In this document: one piece after another, positions 46,815 to 56,408 of the stretch
How positions within the stretch are numbered: position 1 is the stretch's first letter
How the letters are laid out: each line of letters starts with the position of its first letter
Assembly: GCA_030615625.1 (NCBI GenBank)
Contig: JAUWYX010000001.1
Location: 62,001 to 126,000 of the forward strand
Length of the DNA: 64,000 nt
Source of the DNA: Dehalococcoidia bacterium
Lineage (GTDB): Bacteria; Chloroflexota; Dehalococcoidia; GIF9; AB-539-J10
Direction: 5' to 3'
The notes under the pieces: generated by a model
What the model was told of the DNA's origin: nothing
What the model saw: the letters and a program-made list of their open reading frames with translations, nothing else
Database searches by the model: none
Program-made: the position numbers and the translations under genes

Positions 46815-47807
46815 TCAGGCGAAAAGCCGTTTGGTGTAGTGAGGGATACTTTTCATGTGATTCAAAACTGATAGCTCGCTATAAGACCTTAGTGCGACAT
46901 AGCAGCTACTACATGGGTTAGTTCGGGAGAATTTTTCTACCATCTCTTTTCGAGTAGCGTATTTGCTGCGGTGCAGTGAACAGGGAACTAAGCTTCCGTC
47001 AGGCATTACGACAAGAGATCTTATGCCAGCCTTACAATCTGGCATGTAACCTTGTTCAAAAAATTTCAGGGTATTGAGAAGTACAGCTTCAGGGTTGGCT
47101 ATATGATTGTCTCGTTTTCTTAATGCTACAAGTTCGTTAATGGCCTGGCGTAAAATTCCCAAATCCTCTCCATTGTTGAGGCAATAATCCTCATTCCCTG
47201 TTCGCAGCGCAGTATATGCACTATATGATATGTCTACACCCCACTCAGTGGCCTTTTTTGCCAAAGGCAATATTTCCCTCAGATTGGCTTTAGTTATAGC
47301 TGTGTTCAAGATAATATCCCGAAAACCAAGCTTCGCTAGCCGGGGAAGCCTTTGCTCCAACCGCTTGTACAGACCCGGCCGCCGTCGAAATTCGTCATGC
47401 CGCTCATCAGGGAAGTCAAGCGATACGGAAAATTGATTCACCCCTGCTTCACGTAATTGCAGATAATTGCTCTCGTTTAGCAGCACTCCATTGCCAATGA
47501 GTATCAGGTATGGTGTCCCATCAGATTGCTTGACAGCCTTGACTATGGCTGCTATATCCTTACGTAGAAGTGGCTCACCACCAGAGAATAGCACTACAAC
47601 TGGACTCAGGCGTCGAGTTAAGTCTCCATACTCCTCTGGTTTAATTTGCTTTTCACCCTTTATTAACCCCCCAAGGTCACAGTGGCGGCAATTGCAGTTG
47701 CAGGAAAGCGTTACTTCATAAGCAACTACTAGGAGACGCTTAGTTATATAGTTATGTATTCCCCTTCTAACAAGCCTAATCGCTTGCCATGAAGAAACAT
47801 TTGCCAT
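46815..47807 (-). CDS. Radical SAM protein with SPASM-like C-terminal Cys motif, paralog A
   Basis: LSCNCNCRHCDLGG (CxxxCxxC), SGGEPLLRKD, CSLHRSKYATRKEMVEKFSRTNPCSSCY. Confidence 0.85.
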   Translation of the reverse strand: MANVSSWQAIRLVRRGIHNYITKRLLVVAYEVTLSCNCNCRHCDLGGLIKGEKQIKPEEYGDLTRRLSPVVVLFSGGEPLLRKDIAAIVKAVKQSDGTPYLILIGNGVLLNESNYLQLREAGVNQFSVSLDFPDERHDEFRRRPGLYKRLEQRLPRLAKLGFRDIILNTAITKANLREILPLAKKATEWGVDISYSAYTALRTGNEDYCLNNGEDLGILRQAINELVALRKRDNHIANPEAVLLNTLKFFEQGYMPDCKAGIRSLVVMPDGSLVPCSLHRSKYATRKEMVEKFSRTNPCSSCYVALRSYSELSVLNHMKSIPHYTKRLFA

Positions 47808-47818
47808 TTATTATTCTC

Positions 47819-47905
47819 CTATTTGAAACCAATTACTGTACAGTTAGCTAGTGTTGAGGGATATGTTAACACGATTTTATTCATAATTTTGCCTAAAGTA
47901 AAATT
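47819..47905 (-). pseudogene. Relic of the C-terminus of the 49002-49931 methyltransferase
   Basis: Reverse strand reads KIMNKIVLTYPSTLANCTVIGFK*, versus KIMNKLTLAYPSRLDNCTVIGFK* in the intact gene. Confidence 0.85.
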
Positions 47906-47949
47906 AAGGGAAGATAAATTTCTTAACGGCTTGTATAATTAAGGTTTGT

Positions 47950-47982
47950 GCCGCTCGTGGTTCGACAAGCTCACCGTGAGCG
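47950..47982. repeat. Palindromic repeat (CCGCTCGTGGTTCGACAAGCTCACCGTGAGCG family)
   Basis: gccgctcgtggttcgacaagctcaccgtgagcg; related copy at 2079-2110. Confidence 0.7.
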
Positions 47983-48990
47983 ATTTGTAAATATCTCCCA
48001 GTGAAAAAGCATTTGCTGTATGTACGTAGGGAGATTTTTCGTGTGACTCAAAAATGACATCTCACTGTAGGACCTTATAGCGACGTAACAATTACCACAT
48101 CGGTTAGTTCGAGAAAATTTTTCTATCATCTCTTTTCGAGTAGCGTATTTGCTGCGGTGCAATGAACAGGGGATCAGGCTCCCGTCAGGCATTACGACAA
48201 GAAAGCTTATGCCGGCCTTACAATTTGGCATGTATCCTTGTTCAAAGAATTTTAAAGTATCTCGGAGCGTGAGATCTGGGTTAACTAGATGAGTGCCCTG
48301 TTTTTTTAATATTATTAGTTCGTTAATGGTCTGGCGTAAAATTTCCAAATCCTCTCCATTGTTGAGGCAATAATCCTTATTCCCTGTTCGCAGCGCAGTA
48401 TATGCACTATATGATATGTCTACACCCCACTCAGTGGCCTTTTTTGCCAAAGGCAATATTTCCCTCAAGTTGGCTTTAGTTATAGCTGTGTTCAAGATAA
48501 TATCCCGAAACCCAAGCTTTGCTAGCCAGGGAAGACCTTGCTCCAAACGTTTATAGAGACCCGGCCGTCGTCGAAATTCGTCATGCCGCTCATCAGGGAA
48601 GTCAAGTGATACGGAAAATTGATCCACCCCTGCTTCACGTAATTGGAGATAATTGCTCTCGTTCAGCAGTGCCCCGTTGGTAACAAGTATCACGTATTGT
48701 GCCCCAGATTGCTTGATAGCCTTGACTATGGCTGCTACATCCTTGCGGAGAAGTGGCTCACCACCAGAAATTTGCGCTGCAAGCGGCTTCAAGCGTTGAG
48801 TTAAGTCCCCATACTCCTCCGGTTTAATTTGCTTTTCATCCTTTATTAACCCCCCAAGGTCACAGTGATGACAATTGCAGTTACAAGAAAGCGTCACTTC
48901 ATAAGAAACTACTATAGGGCGATTAGTTATGTAGCTATGTATTCCCCCTCTGACAAGCTTAATCCCTTGTAATAGAGAAATATTTGCCAT
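47971..48990 (-). CDS. Radical SAM protein with SPASM-like C-terminal Cys motif, paralog B
   Basis: LSCNCNCHHCDLGG, SGGEPLLRKD; extensive near-identical blocks shared with paralog A. Confidence 0.85.
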   Translation of the reverse strand: MANISLLQGIKLVRGGIHSYITNRPIVVSYEVTLSCNCNCHHCDLGGLIKDEKQIKPEEYGDLTQRLKPLAAQISGGEPLLRKDVAAIVKAIKQSGAQYVILVTNGALLNESNYLQLREAGVDQFSVSLDFPDERHDEFRRRPGLYKRLEQGLPWLAKLGFRDIILNTAITKANLREILPLAKKATEWGVDISYSAYTALRTGNKDYCLNNGEDLEILRQTINELIILKKQGTHLVNPDLTLRDTLKFFEQGYMPNCKAGISFLVVMPDGSLIPCSLHRSKYATRKEMIEKFSRTNRCGNCYVAIRSYSEMSFLSHTKNLPTYIQQMLFHWEIFTNRSR

Positions 48991-49001
48991 TTATTGTCCG
49001 C

Positions 49002-49931
49002 CTATTTGAAACCAATCACTGTACAGTTATCTAATCTTGAGGGATATGCTAACGTCAGCTTATTCATGATTTTACCTGAAGTGGAGCTAGGATGGAATAG
49101 ATCTTTTGCTCGTTCATACACTTTCAAATGTTTTAGCAGCGGTATAACCAGCATGGATAGACTTGTGTATTCCTTATAACCGATGGAGAATACATTCTTG
49201 AATCCAGCGCGATTCAGCATATCCGTAAGGGTCTTCGCCGTAAATTGGTTTATATGCAGCCTCCTTAGATTCCACCATTTTCTTTGGAAGATTTTTGCCA
49301 GCATGCCCTCAATATCTGGGGTTGATGTTGCCAGCAACCCCCCAGGCTTGAGTATCCTATGAACCTCTTTGAGAACCATGAGTGGGTACGGCACGTGTTC
49401 CAGAACTTGCCATAGAGTAACTACATCGAAATAGTTTTCGGCAAACCGCAGTTCTTCAAAGGGCTTTGCTTCTACATCCAAGCCAAATTCCCTTCTCGCA
49501 TATTCTGCCGCATCTTGTGATAATTCAATCCCTTTAGTAGTATATCCAGCCTTGGAGGCATTAAAGAGAAAGAAACCTTCTCCACAACCTATATCTAAGA
49601 GTGTTGTGCCGCTCTTGTACTTCTTGATTAATCCCAATTGTGATTTAGCTGCGCGCAAACGACTTCCCCGAATAATGGGAGCATCGGTATTTCCCATCTT
49701 AGAATAGTCACCATTGATTTTGCTCGCTTTCTCAATAGGATTTACATATAGAAGATGACAATTCTTACACTTGACGTGCCTCCCATGTGTCTCCCCCCAT
49801 AGCATATATACAGTCTTTATGCCTTTTTGGAGATCGGCTTCCTCAATATTGGAATCAAAGATCACAGTGAAATCGTCCCGTCCACAGTTGGGACAATTGC
49901 GATATTCAAAAAGTGAATCCATCTTATGCAA
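49002..49931 (-). CDS. Zinc-ribbon plus class I SAM methyltransferase
   Basis: CPNCGRDDF, CKNCHLLYVNP, LLDIGCGEGFFLFNASKAGY, LWQVLEHVPYPLMVLKEVHRILKPGG. Confidence 0.88.
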   Translation of the reverse strand: MHKMDSLFEYRNCPNCGRDDFTVIFDSNIEEADLQKGIKTVYMLWGETHGRHVKCKNCHLLYVNPIEKASKINGDYSKMGNTDAPIIRGSRLRAAKSQLGLIKKYKSGTTLLDIGCGEGFFLFNASKAGYTTKGIELSQDAAEYARREFGLDVEAKPFEELRFAENYFDVVTLWQVLEHVPYPLMVLKEVHRILKPGGLLATSTPDIEGMLAKIFQRKWWNLRRLHINQFTAKTLTDMLNRAGFKNVFSIGYKEYTSLSMLVIPLLKHLKVYERAKDLFHPSSTSGKIMNKLTLAYPSRLDNCTVIGFK

Positions 49932-49934
49932 CTC

Positions 49935-50726
49935 TCAAAGGCGTTCAGCTTTTTTATAAGCAGCAGCCACAGCCTCAAGAAGGAGAGAACGGAATCCTCC
50001 CTTTTCCAATTGATGAAGAGCTTCGGTGGTAGTTCCCCCTGGCGAGGTAACCATGTTCCTCAAATCAGCAGGATGTTTGCCCGTCTTCTCAACAGTGCAA
50101 ATAGAGCCAAGTATAGTTTGTATCACCAATTCTTGGGCCATATCCCGAGGCAGGCCAATATGCACACCAGCGTCGACAAGTGCCTCGATAAAAAGAAAAA
50201 CGTAAGCCGGACCGCTGCCGCTTAAAGCAGTGGCCATAGCTAAATATTTCTCATCAGTAACATAAATTTCTTTACCCAGAGCCCCCAGTACAGTCTGAGC
50301 TAACTCTTTTTGCCTCTGCTCAGTCTCAGCAGTTGCTGTCCAGATAGTCATTCCTTCGCCAATTTGCGCTGGCATATTAGGCATAGCTCTAATTACAGAG
50401 GAATGGTTTAAACCCTGGCATAAGCTGGACAGAGTAGCGCCAGCTACTATAGATAACACTAGCTGCTCGAGAGCTAAACCTTTTATCTCTTCCATTACCC
50501 GAGGCAAATTCTGAGGCTTCACTGCCAGGAGAATCAAATCGACATTTGTCACCGCTTTTCTATTATCAGCTAAAGTGCTAACTCCATATTCCCTGCTCAA
50601 TAATTCACGCCGCAACGGACTGATATCGCTAACCGCCATATCTTGTGGCGCAGCCACCTTTTTAGTCAAAAGACATTTAACCATCGCTTCCCCCATAGCC
50701 CCCCCGCCAATAAATGCTATCTTCAT
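49935..50726 (-). CDS. proC: Pyrroline-5-carboxylate reductase
   Basis: IAFIGGGAMGEAMVKCLL, RAMPNMPAQIGEGMT, SGSGPAYVFLFIEALVDAGV, MVTSPGGTTTEAL. Confidence 0.95.
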   Translation of the reverse strand: MKIAFIGGGAMGEAMVKCLLTKKVAAPQDMAVSDISPLRRELLSREYGVSTLADNRKAVTNVDLILLAVKPQNLPRVMEEIKGLALEQLVLSIVAGATLSSLCQGLNHSSVIRAMPNMPAQIGEGMTIWTATAETEQRQKELAQTVLGALGKEIYVTDEKYLAMATALSGSGPAYVFLFIEALVDAGVHIGLPRDMAQELVIQTILGSICTVEKTGKHPADLRNMVTSPGGTTTEALHQLEKGGFRSLLLEAVAAAYKKAERL

Positions 50727-50757
50727 TTTTCCTTTTCCTTGCTTCTTCGCGCTTCTG

Positions 50758-53205
50758 TCATGATGCTACCACAATATTTACTACTCGCTTGGGGACATAA
50801 ATGACTCTGGTAAGTTTCTTACCATCAATATAAACCTTCACTCGCTCTCGACCCAACGCTAAATCCTTGGCTTCAGCTTCATTTATGGAAGTGGGCACAA
50901 GCACCTTATCGCGAATCTTGCCATTTACCTGAATGACTAAGGTAATCTCTTCTTCCTTGGCTAGCTCTTCGTCATACTCAGGCCATGGTTGATTATGAAT
51001 ACTGTAGGGATGCTCAGTCCTGGTCCACAACTCCTCGGCAAGATGAGGAGCGGTGGGGGCAAGGAGAAGCAGAAAATAGCTAATAGCTTCCCACCATAGA
51101 GAACCTGACACCACCCCGCGCTCTTTAACCTTAGATAGGTAGTTGCTGAATTCCATAAGGCTGGCCACCATGGTGTTGAAGCGGAACTTTTCCAAATCAG
51201 CAGTCACCTCTTTAATTGCCTTATGCGTTAAATGGAGGAATTCTTTCTCAGCCTCAGGGTCAGCAACACGGCTAGTATAGTCTGTTGTTATTAAGCCCCA
51301 CACCCGGTTTAGCCAGCGGCTGACGCCCACAATACCCCTATCATTCCATTCTCCCCCCAGCTCCCAGGGACCGATAAACATGAGATACCCACGAGCGGCA
51401 TCAGCTCCTAACTCAGCCACATATTCGTCGGGGGCAATTACATTGCCTCTAGATTTGCTCATCTTATCACCACGATAAATTATAGTCCCCTGATTGAATA
51501 GACGAGTAAAGGGCTCATCGAAGTTGAGCAGGCCCATATCTCTCAATGTTTTGATAAAAAAACGAGCGTAGAAGAGATGCATAACTGCGTGCTCAGCCCC
51601 ACCGGTATATAAATCCACAGGCAACCAGAATTTCACTTTGGTAGCATCGAAAGGAGCATCCCTAGTTTCCGGACTGGTGTACCTTAAGAAATACCAGGAA
51701 GAACACATAAAAGTATCCATGGTATCAGTTTCTCTTCGTGCTGGCCCAGAGCATTTGGGACAGGTGGTATTAACGAATGACTGACAATATTTCAGGGGAG
51801 ATTCCCCAGTAGGTTTAAATTCCGCATTGGGAGGAAGCAGAACAGGCAAATCCTCCTCAGGCACAGGGACTATGCCACATTTATCACAATAAATTATAGG
51901 TATGGGCGCTCCCCAATACCTCTGTCTGGAGATAAGCCAATCACGAAGGCGATAAATAACCGTACGCTTGCCCCATCCTTTCTCCTCCAATAAAGCACAG
52001 ATTGCCTCGTATCCTTGTTCACTGGGTAAACCGCTAAACTCTCCAGAATTTACCATTGTACCTGAGCCAGTATATACTTCCGTCAATTCTTCACCTGTCC
52101 AACCCGGAGGAGCAATAACTGTTTGCACAGGTATCTTAAACTTCCTGGCAAACTCCAGGTCTCGTTCATCATGAGCCGGCACTGCCATCACTGCTCCGGT
52201 GCCATAAGTTGGCAATACATAATCAGTAATCCAGATGGGCACTCTCTCTCCGCTTAGAGGATTGACAATGTAGCTTCCCAGAAAGACCCCTGTTTTATCC
52301 TTGCCTAGTGCTATCCGTTCGTACTCAGTTTGCCGCCGACACCAAGCAATATATTCGTCTACTTCAGCTTTACACTCTGGGATAGTTAATTGAGAAACTA
52401 AAGGATGCTCCGGAGCCAGGAGGAAGAAAGTCACCCCAAAAATAGTATCAGGGCGAGTGGTAAACACCTTTATCTCTCTTTGCTCTACCCTCTCATGCTC
52501 TAGCCGGAAGGAAATTTCAGCGCCCTCGCTCTTGCCTACCCAGTTCCTCTGCATTATCTTTATGCGTTCTGGCCAGTCCAGACGACTATGATCGAGCAGT
52601 TCCTCGGCGTATTTAGTAATCCTGAAGAACCACTGCTCCAGCTCTCTTTTAGTCACTGGCGTGCTGCACCTCTCACAAAAACCTTCCCCTATCACTTGTT
52701 CATTAGCCAACACTGTCTGACATCTAGGACACCAGTTAACAGGCGCTTCAGCCCGATAGGCCAGACCAGCGTGATAAAATTTAAGGAAAAACCACTGCGT
52801 CCATTTGTAATAGTCCGGCAGGCAAGTAACTACTTCACGATTCCAGTCATATATTGCCCCTATACTCTTGAGTTGCCGACGCATATTCTCTATATTTCTC
52901 ATTGTCCAATCATAAGGATGAATTCCATGGTTGATGGCAGCGTTTTCCGCCGGTAAGCCAAAGGCGTCAAAGCCCATAGGATGAAGCACATTATAGCCCT
53001 GCATCCTTTTAAATCTGGCATAAACATCTGAGGGCGCCATGGCGTACCAATGACCAATGTGAAGGTCTCCCGAGGTATAGGGGAACATGGTCAGGGCATA
53101 AAATTTCGGGCGTCTACTATGCTCCTTTACCTCATAAATATGGTCAACTGCCCACCTCTGTTGCCATCTCTTTTCGATTTCTTGAGGGTTATATTTCTGA
53201 GCCAT
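50758..53205 (-). CDS. leuS: Leucyl-tRNA synthetase
   Basis: MFPYTSGDLHIGHWYAM, MSKSRGNVIAPDEYV, typical length and layout. Confidence 0.97.
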   Translation of the reverse strand: MAQKYNPQEIEKRWQQRWAVDHIYEVKEHSRRPKFYALTMFPYTSGDLHIGHWYAMAPSDVYARFKRMQGYNVLHPMGFDAFGLPAENAAINHGIHPYDWTMRNIENMRRQLKSIGAIYDWNREVVTCLPDYYKWTQWFFLKFYHAGLAYRAEAPVNWCPRCQTVLANEQVIGEGFCERCSTPVTKRELEQWFFRITKYAEELLDHSRLDWPERIKIMQRNWVGKSEGAEISFRLEHERVEQREIKVFTTRPDTIFGVTFFLLAPEHPLVSQLTIPECKAEVDEYIAWCRRQTEYERIALGKDKTGVFLGSYIVNPLSGERVPIWITDYVLPTYGTGAVMAVPAHDERDLEFARKFKIPVQTVIAPPGWTGEELTEVYTGSGTMVNSGEFSGLPSEQGYEAICALLEEKGWGKRTVIYRLRDWLISRQRYWGAPIPIIYCDKCGIVPVPEEDLPVLLPPNAEFKPTGESPLKYCQSFVNTTCPKCSGPARRETDTMDTFMCSSWYFLRYTSPETRDAPFDATKVKFWLPVDLYTGGAEHAVMHLFYARFFIKTLRDMGLLNFDEPFTRLFNQGTIIYRGDKMSKSRGNVIAPDEYVAELGADAARGYLMFIGPWELGGEWNDRGIVGVSRWLNRVWGLITTDYTSRVADPEAEKEFLHLTHKAIKEVTADLEKFRFNTMVASLMEFSNYLSKVKERGVVSGSLWWEAISYFLLLLAPTAPHLAEELWTRTEHPYSIHNQPWPEYDEELAKEEEITLVIQVNGKIRDKVLVPTSINEAEAKDLALGRERVKVYIDGKKLTRVIYVPKRVVNIVVAS

Positions 53206-53254
53206 ATTTGCTAAAGTTTAACCTAAGTCAGGGTGAATTAAAAGCCCCTCTCCA

Positions 53255-54022
53255 TTGCTGGAAATCAACGTGGAAAAGGAAATTCTTAGCAAAATTCGGC
53301 TGTATGAACTTTTGTCCAGACTCGAAAGCAGCCCTGGAGACTATATAAGTCTGTATATAAAACCTTCTTCTTTTCCCTATTGCACAAATGGACTATCGCT
53401 TCAGCCTCAATACAATACATATGCCCACGAAATTAAGGAATTAGTCAACATCAAAGCTGTAGCTCGAGTAGTTGAAAGGTACAACACGGGAGTAGCTATA
53501 TATTGGCAAAAGAACGGCAGTAAATATATAGTGTTGCCGCCATTTCCTATTACTGAAGATAAAATTTCACTAGGTAAGTTTGATGCTTCCCCCCTATTAG
53601 CAGCCCTGGAACGAGCATATGTTATCGGTGTGGTGCTGGTAACATGGGGGACATACTCCATAGGAATTTTCCATCGTGACAATCTAGTAAAATCAAAAAC
53701 GGGCACAGGGTATATCCATAAGGAACATAGGAAAGGGGGGAGAAGCGAAAAAAGATTTGCCCGCAGAACTGAAGAACAGAAGAAGGATTTTCTGAGGAAG
53801 GTTAGCAATAGAATTGAGGAAGAATTTAAGAATTGCACGCTGGATTATATATTTTTGGGAGGGAATAGATTAATCCGCGCACCCTTATTAAGAGAATGCA
53901 AATACCTTCAGCGAGAAGCCCAGAAAATTTCCCAGAGGGTTTTGAATCTAAGATGTGCAGACAAGGAAGCCTTGCATCACAGTCTTAGGGAGATAACAAA
54001 CTCTCTGGTCTTTACTTTTTGA
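53255..54022 (+). CDS. VLRF1-like (Vms1-like release factor) / eRF1-fold protein
   Basis: TGTGYIHKEHRKGGRSEKRFARRTEEQKKDFLRKVSNRIEEEFKNCTLDYIFLGGNRLIRAPLL. Confidence 0.65.
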   Translation: MLEINVEKEILSKIRLYELLSRLESSPGDYISLYIKPSSFPYCTNGLSLQPQYNTYAHEIKELVNIKAVARVVERYNTGVAIYWQKNGSKYIVLPPFPITEDKISLGKFDASPLLAALERAYVIGVVLVTWGTYSIGIFHRDNLVKSKTGTGYIHKEHRKGGRSEKRFARRTEEQKKDFLRKVSNRIEEEFKNCTLDYIFLGGNRLIRAPLLRECKYLQREAQKISQRVLNLRCADKEALHHSLREITNSLVFTF

Positions 54023-54170
54023 GACTATTCTCAAAAAGATATCAGAATATCCCGGGAAATAAATATCCCCTAAAGATTCAAGCCCACTCGCTTGTGGATT
54101 TCACGCAAACGCAGATAGCAGCACTATCGATGCGTGACCCCTCTCAACACCCAGTGACCGCCGTAGAAAT

Positions 54171-54314
54171 TTAGGCTTTCTCTATTCTGAATACTTTTGT
54201 GCCGCAGTTAGGGCAGACACCTTGTGTTGCTGGTCTGCGGTTCTTGAGTGTAACCCGCCTTGGGTTCCTTATCTCTACCTTTCTCCTGCACTTCATGCAA
54301 TAAGCTGTTGCCAT
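54171..54314 (-). CDS. Small zinc-ribbon protein (47 aa, DUF5679-like), not in the supplied ORF track
   Basis: Reverse strand reads MATAYCMKCRRKVEIRNPRRVTLKNRRPATQGVCPNCGTKVFRIEKA*. Confidence 0.8.
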   Translation of the reverse strand: MATAYCMKCRRKVEIRNPRRVTLKNRRPATQGVCPNCGTKVFRIEKA

Positions 54315-54487
54315 CATGCCCTCCTTTTAATTTTGTTACACCTATATTGTTACTATAAGAACAAAGCTTTGTCAATACCCTTTGGGCTTTCAAAGCAAAG
54401 ATTGTAAAAATTTAACCATTTTAGCAAGCTAGGCAAGAACCAAAAACTATTTAGAGTCCCGCTACTAAACTACATGTGGCATTCTAG

Positions 54488-55948
54488 TTAAAATAAACCC
54501 GATAGCCGCTGCAATGCCGTATCGAATCGTTTCAGGCAGTTCTCCTTTCCCAATACTGCCATGGTCTGAAATAATGGTGGTGCCGCAGTACGCCCTGTAA
54601 CAGCTACCCTTAACAAACCGAAGAATTTCCCCGTACCTAAGTTTAGCTCTGCGGCCAAAGGACGCAGGATACCCTCGAGCGTAGTGGCATCCCAGGTCGT
54701 TACTTCTTTTAACTTTTGCAAAGCAATCGTGATAGCTTTAGCAGCCGATTTAGCATCCAGCTCTCTGCTTAAAAGCAGGCTTGTATCGTATTGCAGCTCA
54801 TCAAGGAAAAAAAAGATAGCAAGCTGAGGAATCTCAGCTAAGGTTTTGGCTCGCTCCTGAATGAGAGACAGAACCTGGCTGACGTAATTGCTATCCAATG
54901 GGCGTTTTACCGACTTTGGCAACTCTCTATCTAAAAATGGCATGGCTTGCTGGACAAATTCTCCCAGGCTTAGTTTGCGCAAATAAACCCCGTTCATCCA
55001 TTCTAGCTTATCTTTATTAAAGATAGCCGCTGTTTTGCCTACCCTTTCCAGAGAGAAGTGCTTTATTAACTCTTCTTGGGATAATAACTCAGTTCGATCA
55101 TCAAGCGACCAGCCCAAAAGCACCAAGAAATTGACCATTGCATCTGGGAGGTATCCCTGCTTTTGATATTCAGTGATAGTGGTCGCACCGTGCCTTTTGG
55201 ACAGTTTGGCACGGTCAGGTCCCAGAATCATAGGTAAATGAGCAAATTGTGGAGCTTGCCAGTTTAGAGCTTGGTAAAGCAAAACATGGCGAGGAGTGCT
55301 GGAAAGCCACTCATCAGCCCTGAGAACATGTGAGATAGCCATTAAATGGTCATCTACTATACTGGCCAGGTGATATGTGGGATAACCATCGGATTTGAGC
55401 AGGACAAAGTCATCCAGGACATCGTGCTTGAAAGTTACCGGGCCATGAATTAAGTCGTAGAAAGTGGTTTCGCCTTCAAGAGGCGTTTTAAAGCGAATCA
55501 CGAGAGTAATACCTGTTGCTTTTAACTGAGTTCTTTCATGTTGTGTTAAATCTCGACAATGGCGATCATATTTTGGTGGCTGTTTGTGTTTTGCCTGCTC
55601 TTGGCGCATCGTCTCTAATCGCTCTGCAGAGCAGTAGCATAAATATGCATGACCCTCCTCAAGCAAGCTATTGGCAATTTCATGGTAAGTGGGCAATCGT
55701 TGTGATTGGAAGTAAGGCCCTTCATCCCAATTTAACCCCAGCCACCGCAAGCTATCTAGTATTACCTCCACTGCGCCTTCTACCTTACGGGTAATGTCAG
55801 TATCTTCAATTCGTAAGATAAACTTGCCGCCGTGATGGCGAGCAAAAAGCCAGTTGAATAGAGCAGTCCTGATGTTGCCTAAATGGGGATACCCTGTAGG
55901 ACTGGGCGCAAAACGAAGTCTAATCGATGTTTCCGCCTCAGACTGCAT
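54488..55948 (-). CDS. gltX: Glutamyl-tRNA synthetase
   Basis: RFAPSPTGYPHLGNIRTALFNWLFAR, KLSKRHGATTI. Confidence 0.96.
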   Translation of the reverse strand: MQSEAETSIRLRFAPSPTGYPHLGNIRTALFNWLFARHHGGKFILRIEDTDITRKVEGAVEVILDSLRWLGLNWDEGPYFQSQRLPTYHEIANSLLEEGHAYLCYCSAERLETMRQEQAKHKQPPKYDRHCRDLTQHERTQLKATGITLVIRFKTPLEGETTFYDLIHGPVTFKHDVLDDFVLLKSDGYPTYHLASIVDDHLMAISHVLRADEWLSSTPRHVLLYQALNWQAPQFAHLPMILGPDRAKLSKRHGATTITEYQKQGYLPDAMVNFLVLLGWSLDDRTELLSQEELIKHFSLERVGKTAAIFNKDKLEWMNGVYLRKLSLGEFVQQAMPFLDRELPKSVKRPLDSNYVSQVLSLIQERAKTLAEIPQLAIFFFLDELQYDTSLLLSRELDAKSAAKAITIALQKLKEVTTWDATTLEGILRPLAAELNLGTGKFFGLLRVAVTGRTAAPPLFQTMAVLGKENCLKRFDTALQRLSGLF

Positions 55949-55974
55949 TGCACTATATTTTGCGTGACTTAACC

Positions 55975-56235
55975 TTACTTAGAGAGAGTTTGATGTAGCT
56001 TTTTTAATCGCTCCAGATGTTTCCTGAGCCTCTGAGCAAGCTGCTCAACCTGGTTCAAGGCATTTGCAGTATCTTCCATCTCCGTGGTTATTTTGAACAA
56101 AATTTCGCTTTGCCGCCCGCTTAGCCCGGCCTCAAAATCAGCCAATTCCTCTACCCCAGCCTCTCCCATTAACTTGGATAAGAGGGTGCTTTCTCTGTCC
56201 GCTTGCTCTTTAGCGAGTTCCTCATAGGACTTCAT
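55975..56235 (-). CDS. Coiled-coil hypothetical protein (likely start 56235)
   Basis: MKSYEELAKEQADRESTLLSKLMGEAGVEEL...; the upstream part of the longer ORF looks non-coding. Confidence 0.5.
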   Translation of the reverse strand: MKSYEELAKEQADRESTLLSKLMGEAGVEELADFEAGLSGRQSEILFKITTEMEDTANALNQVEQLAQRLRKHLERLKKLHQTLSK

Positions 56236-56408
56236 GTCATCAGTTTCCTTTCTTTTATATCGAGGATGCCAAATTTTAACATGGCTTGATGTCTCAAACA
56301 AGACCTTGATTTGACACGGCACCTGTAGATGGTGCTGCTCCTTTACCTGATTATGCAAATTTCGTTGTTTCTTATATATTAAGGGTTGTTGTTTTTTTAT
56401 TGTGGTGA

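Noticed and set aside
50758-53254. T-box riboswitch ahead of leuS
   Set aside because: Only ~49 nt separate leuS from the divergent neighbour; too short for a T-box leader, and no T-box sequence was seen.
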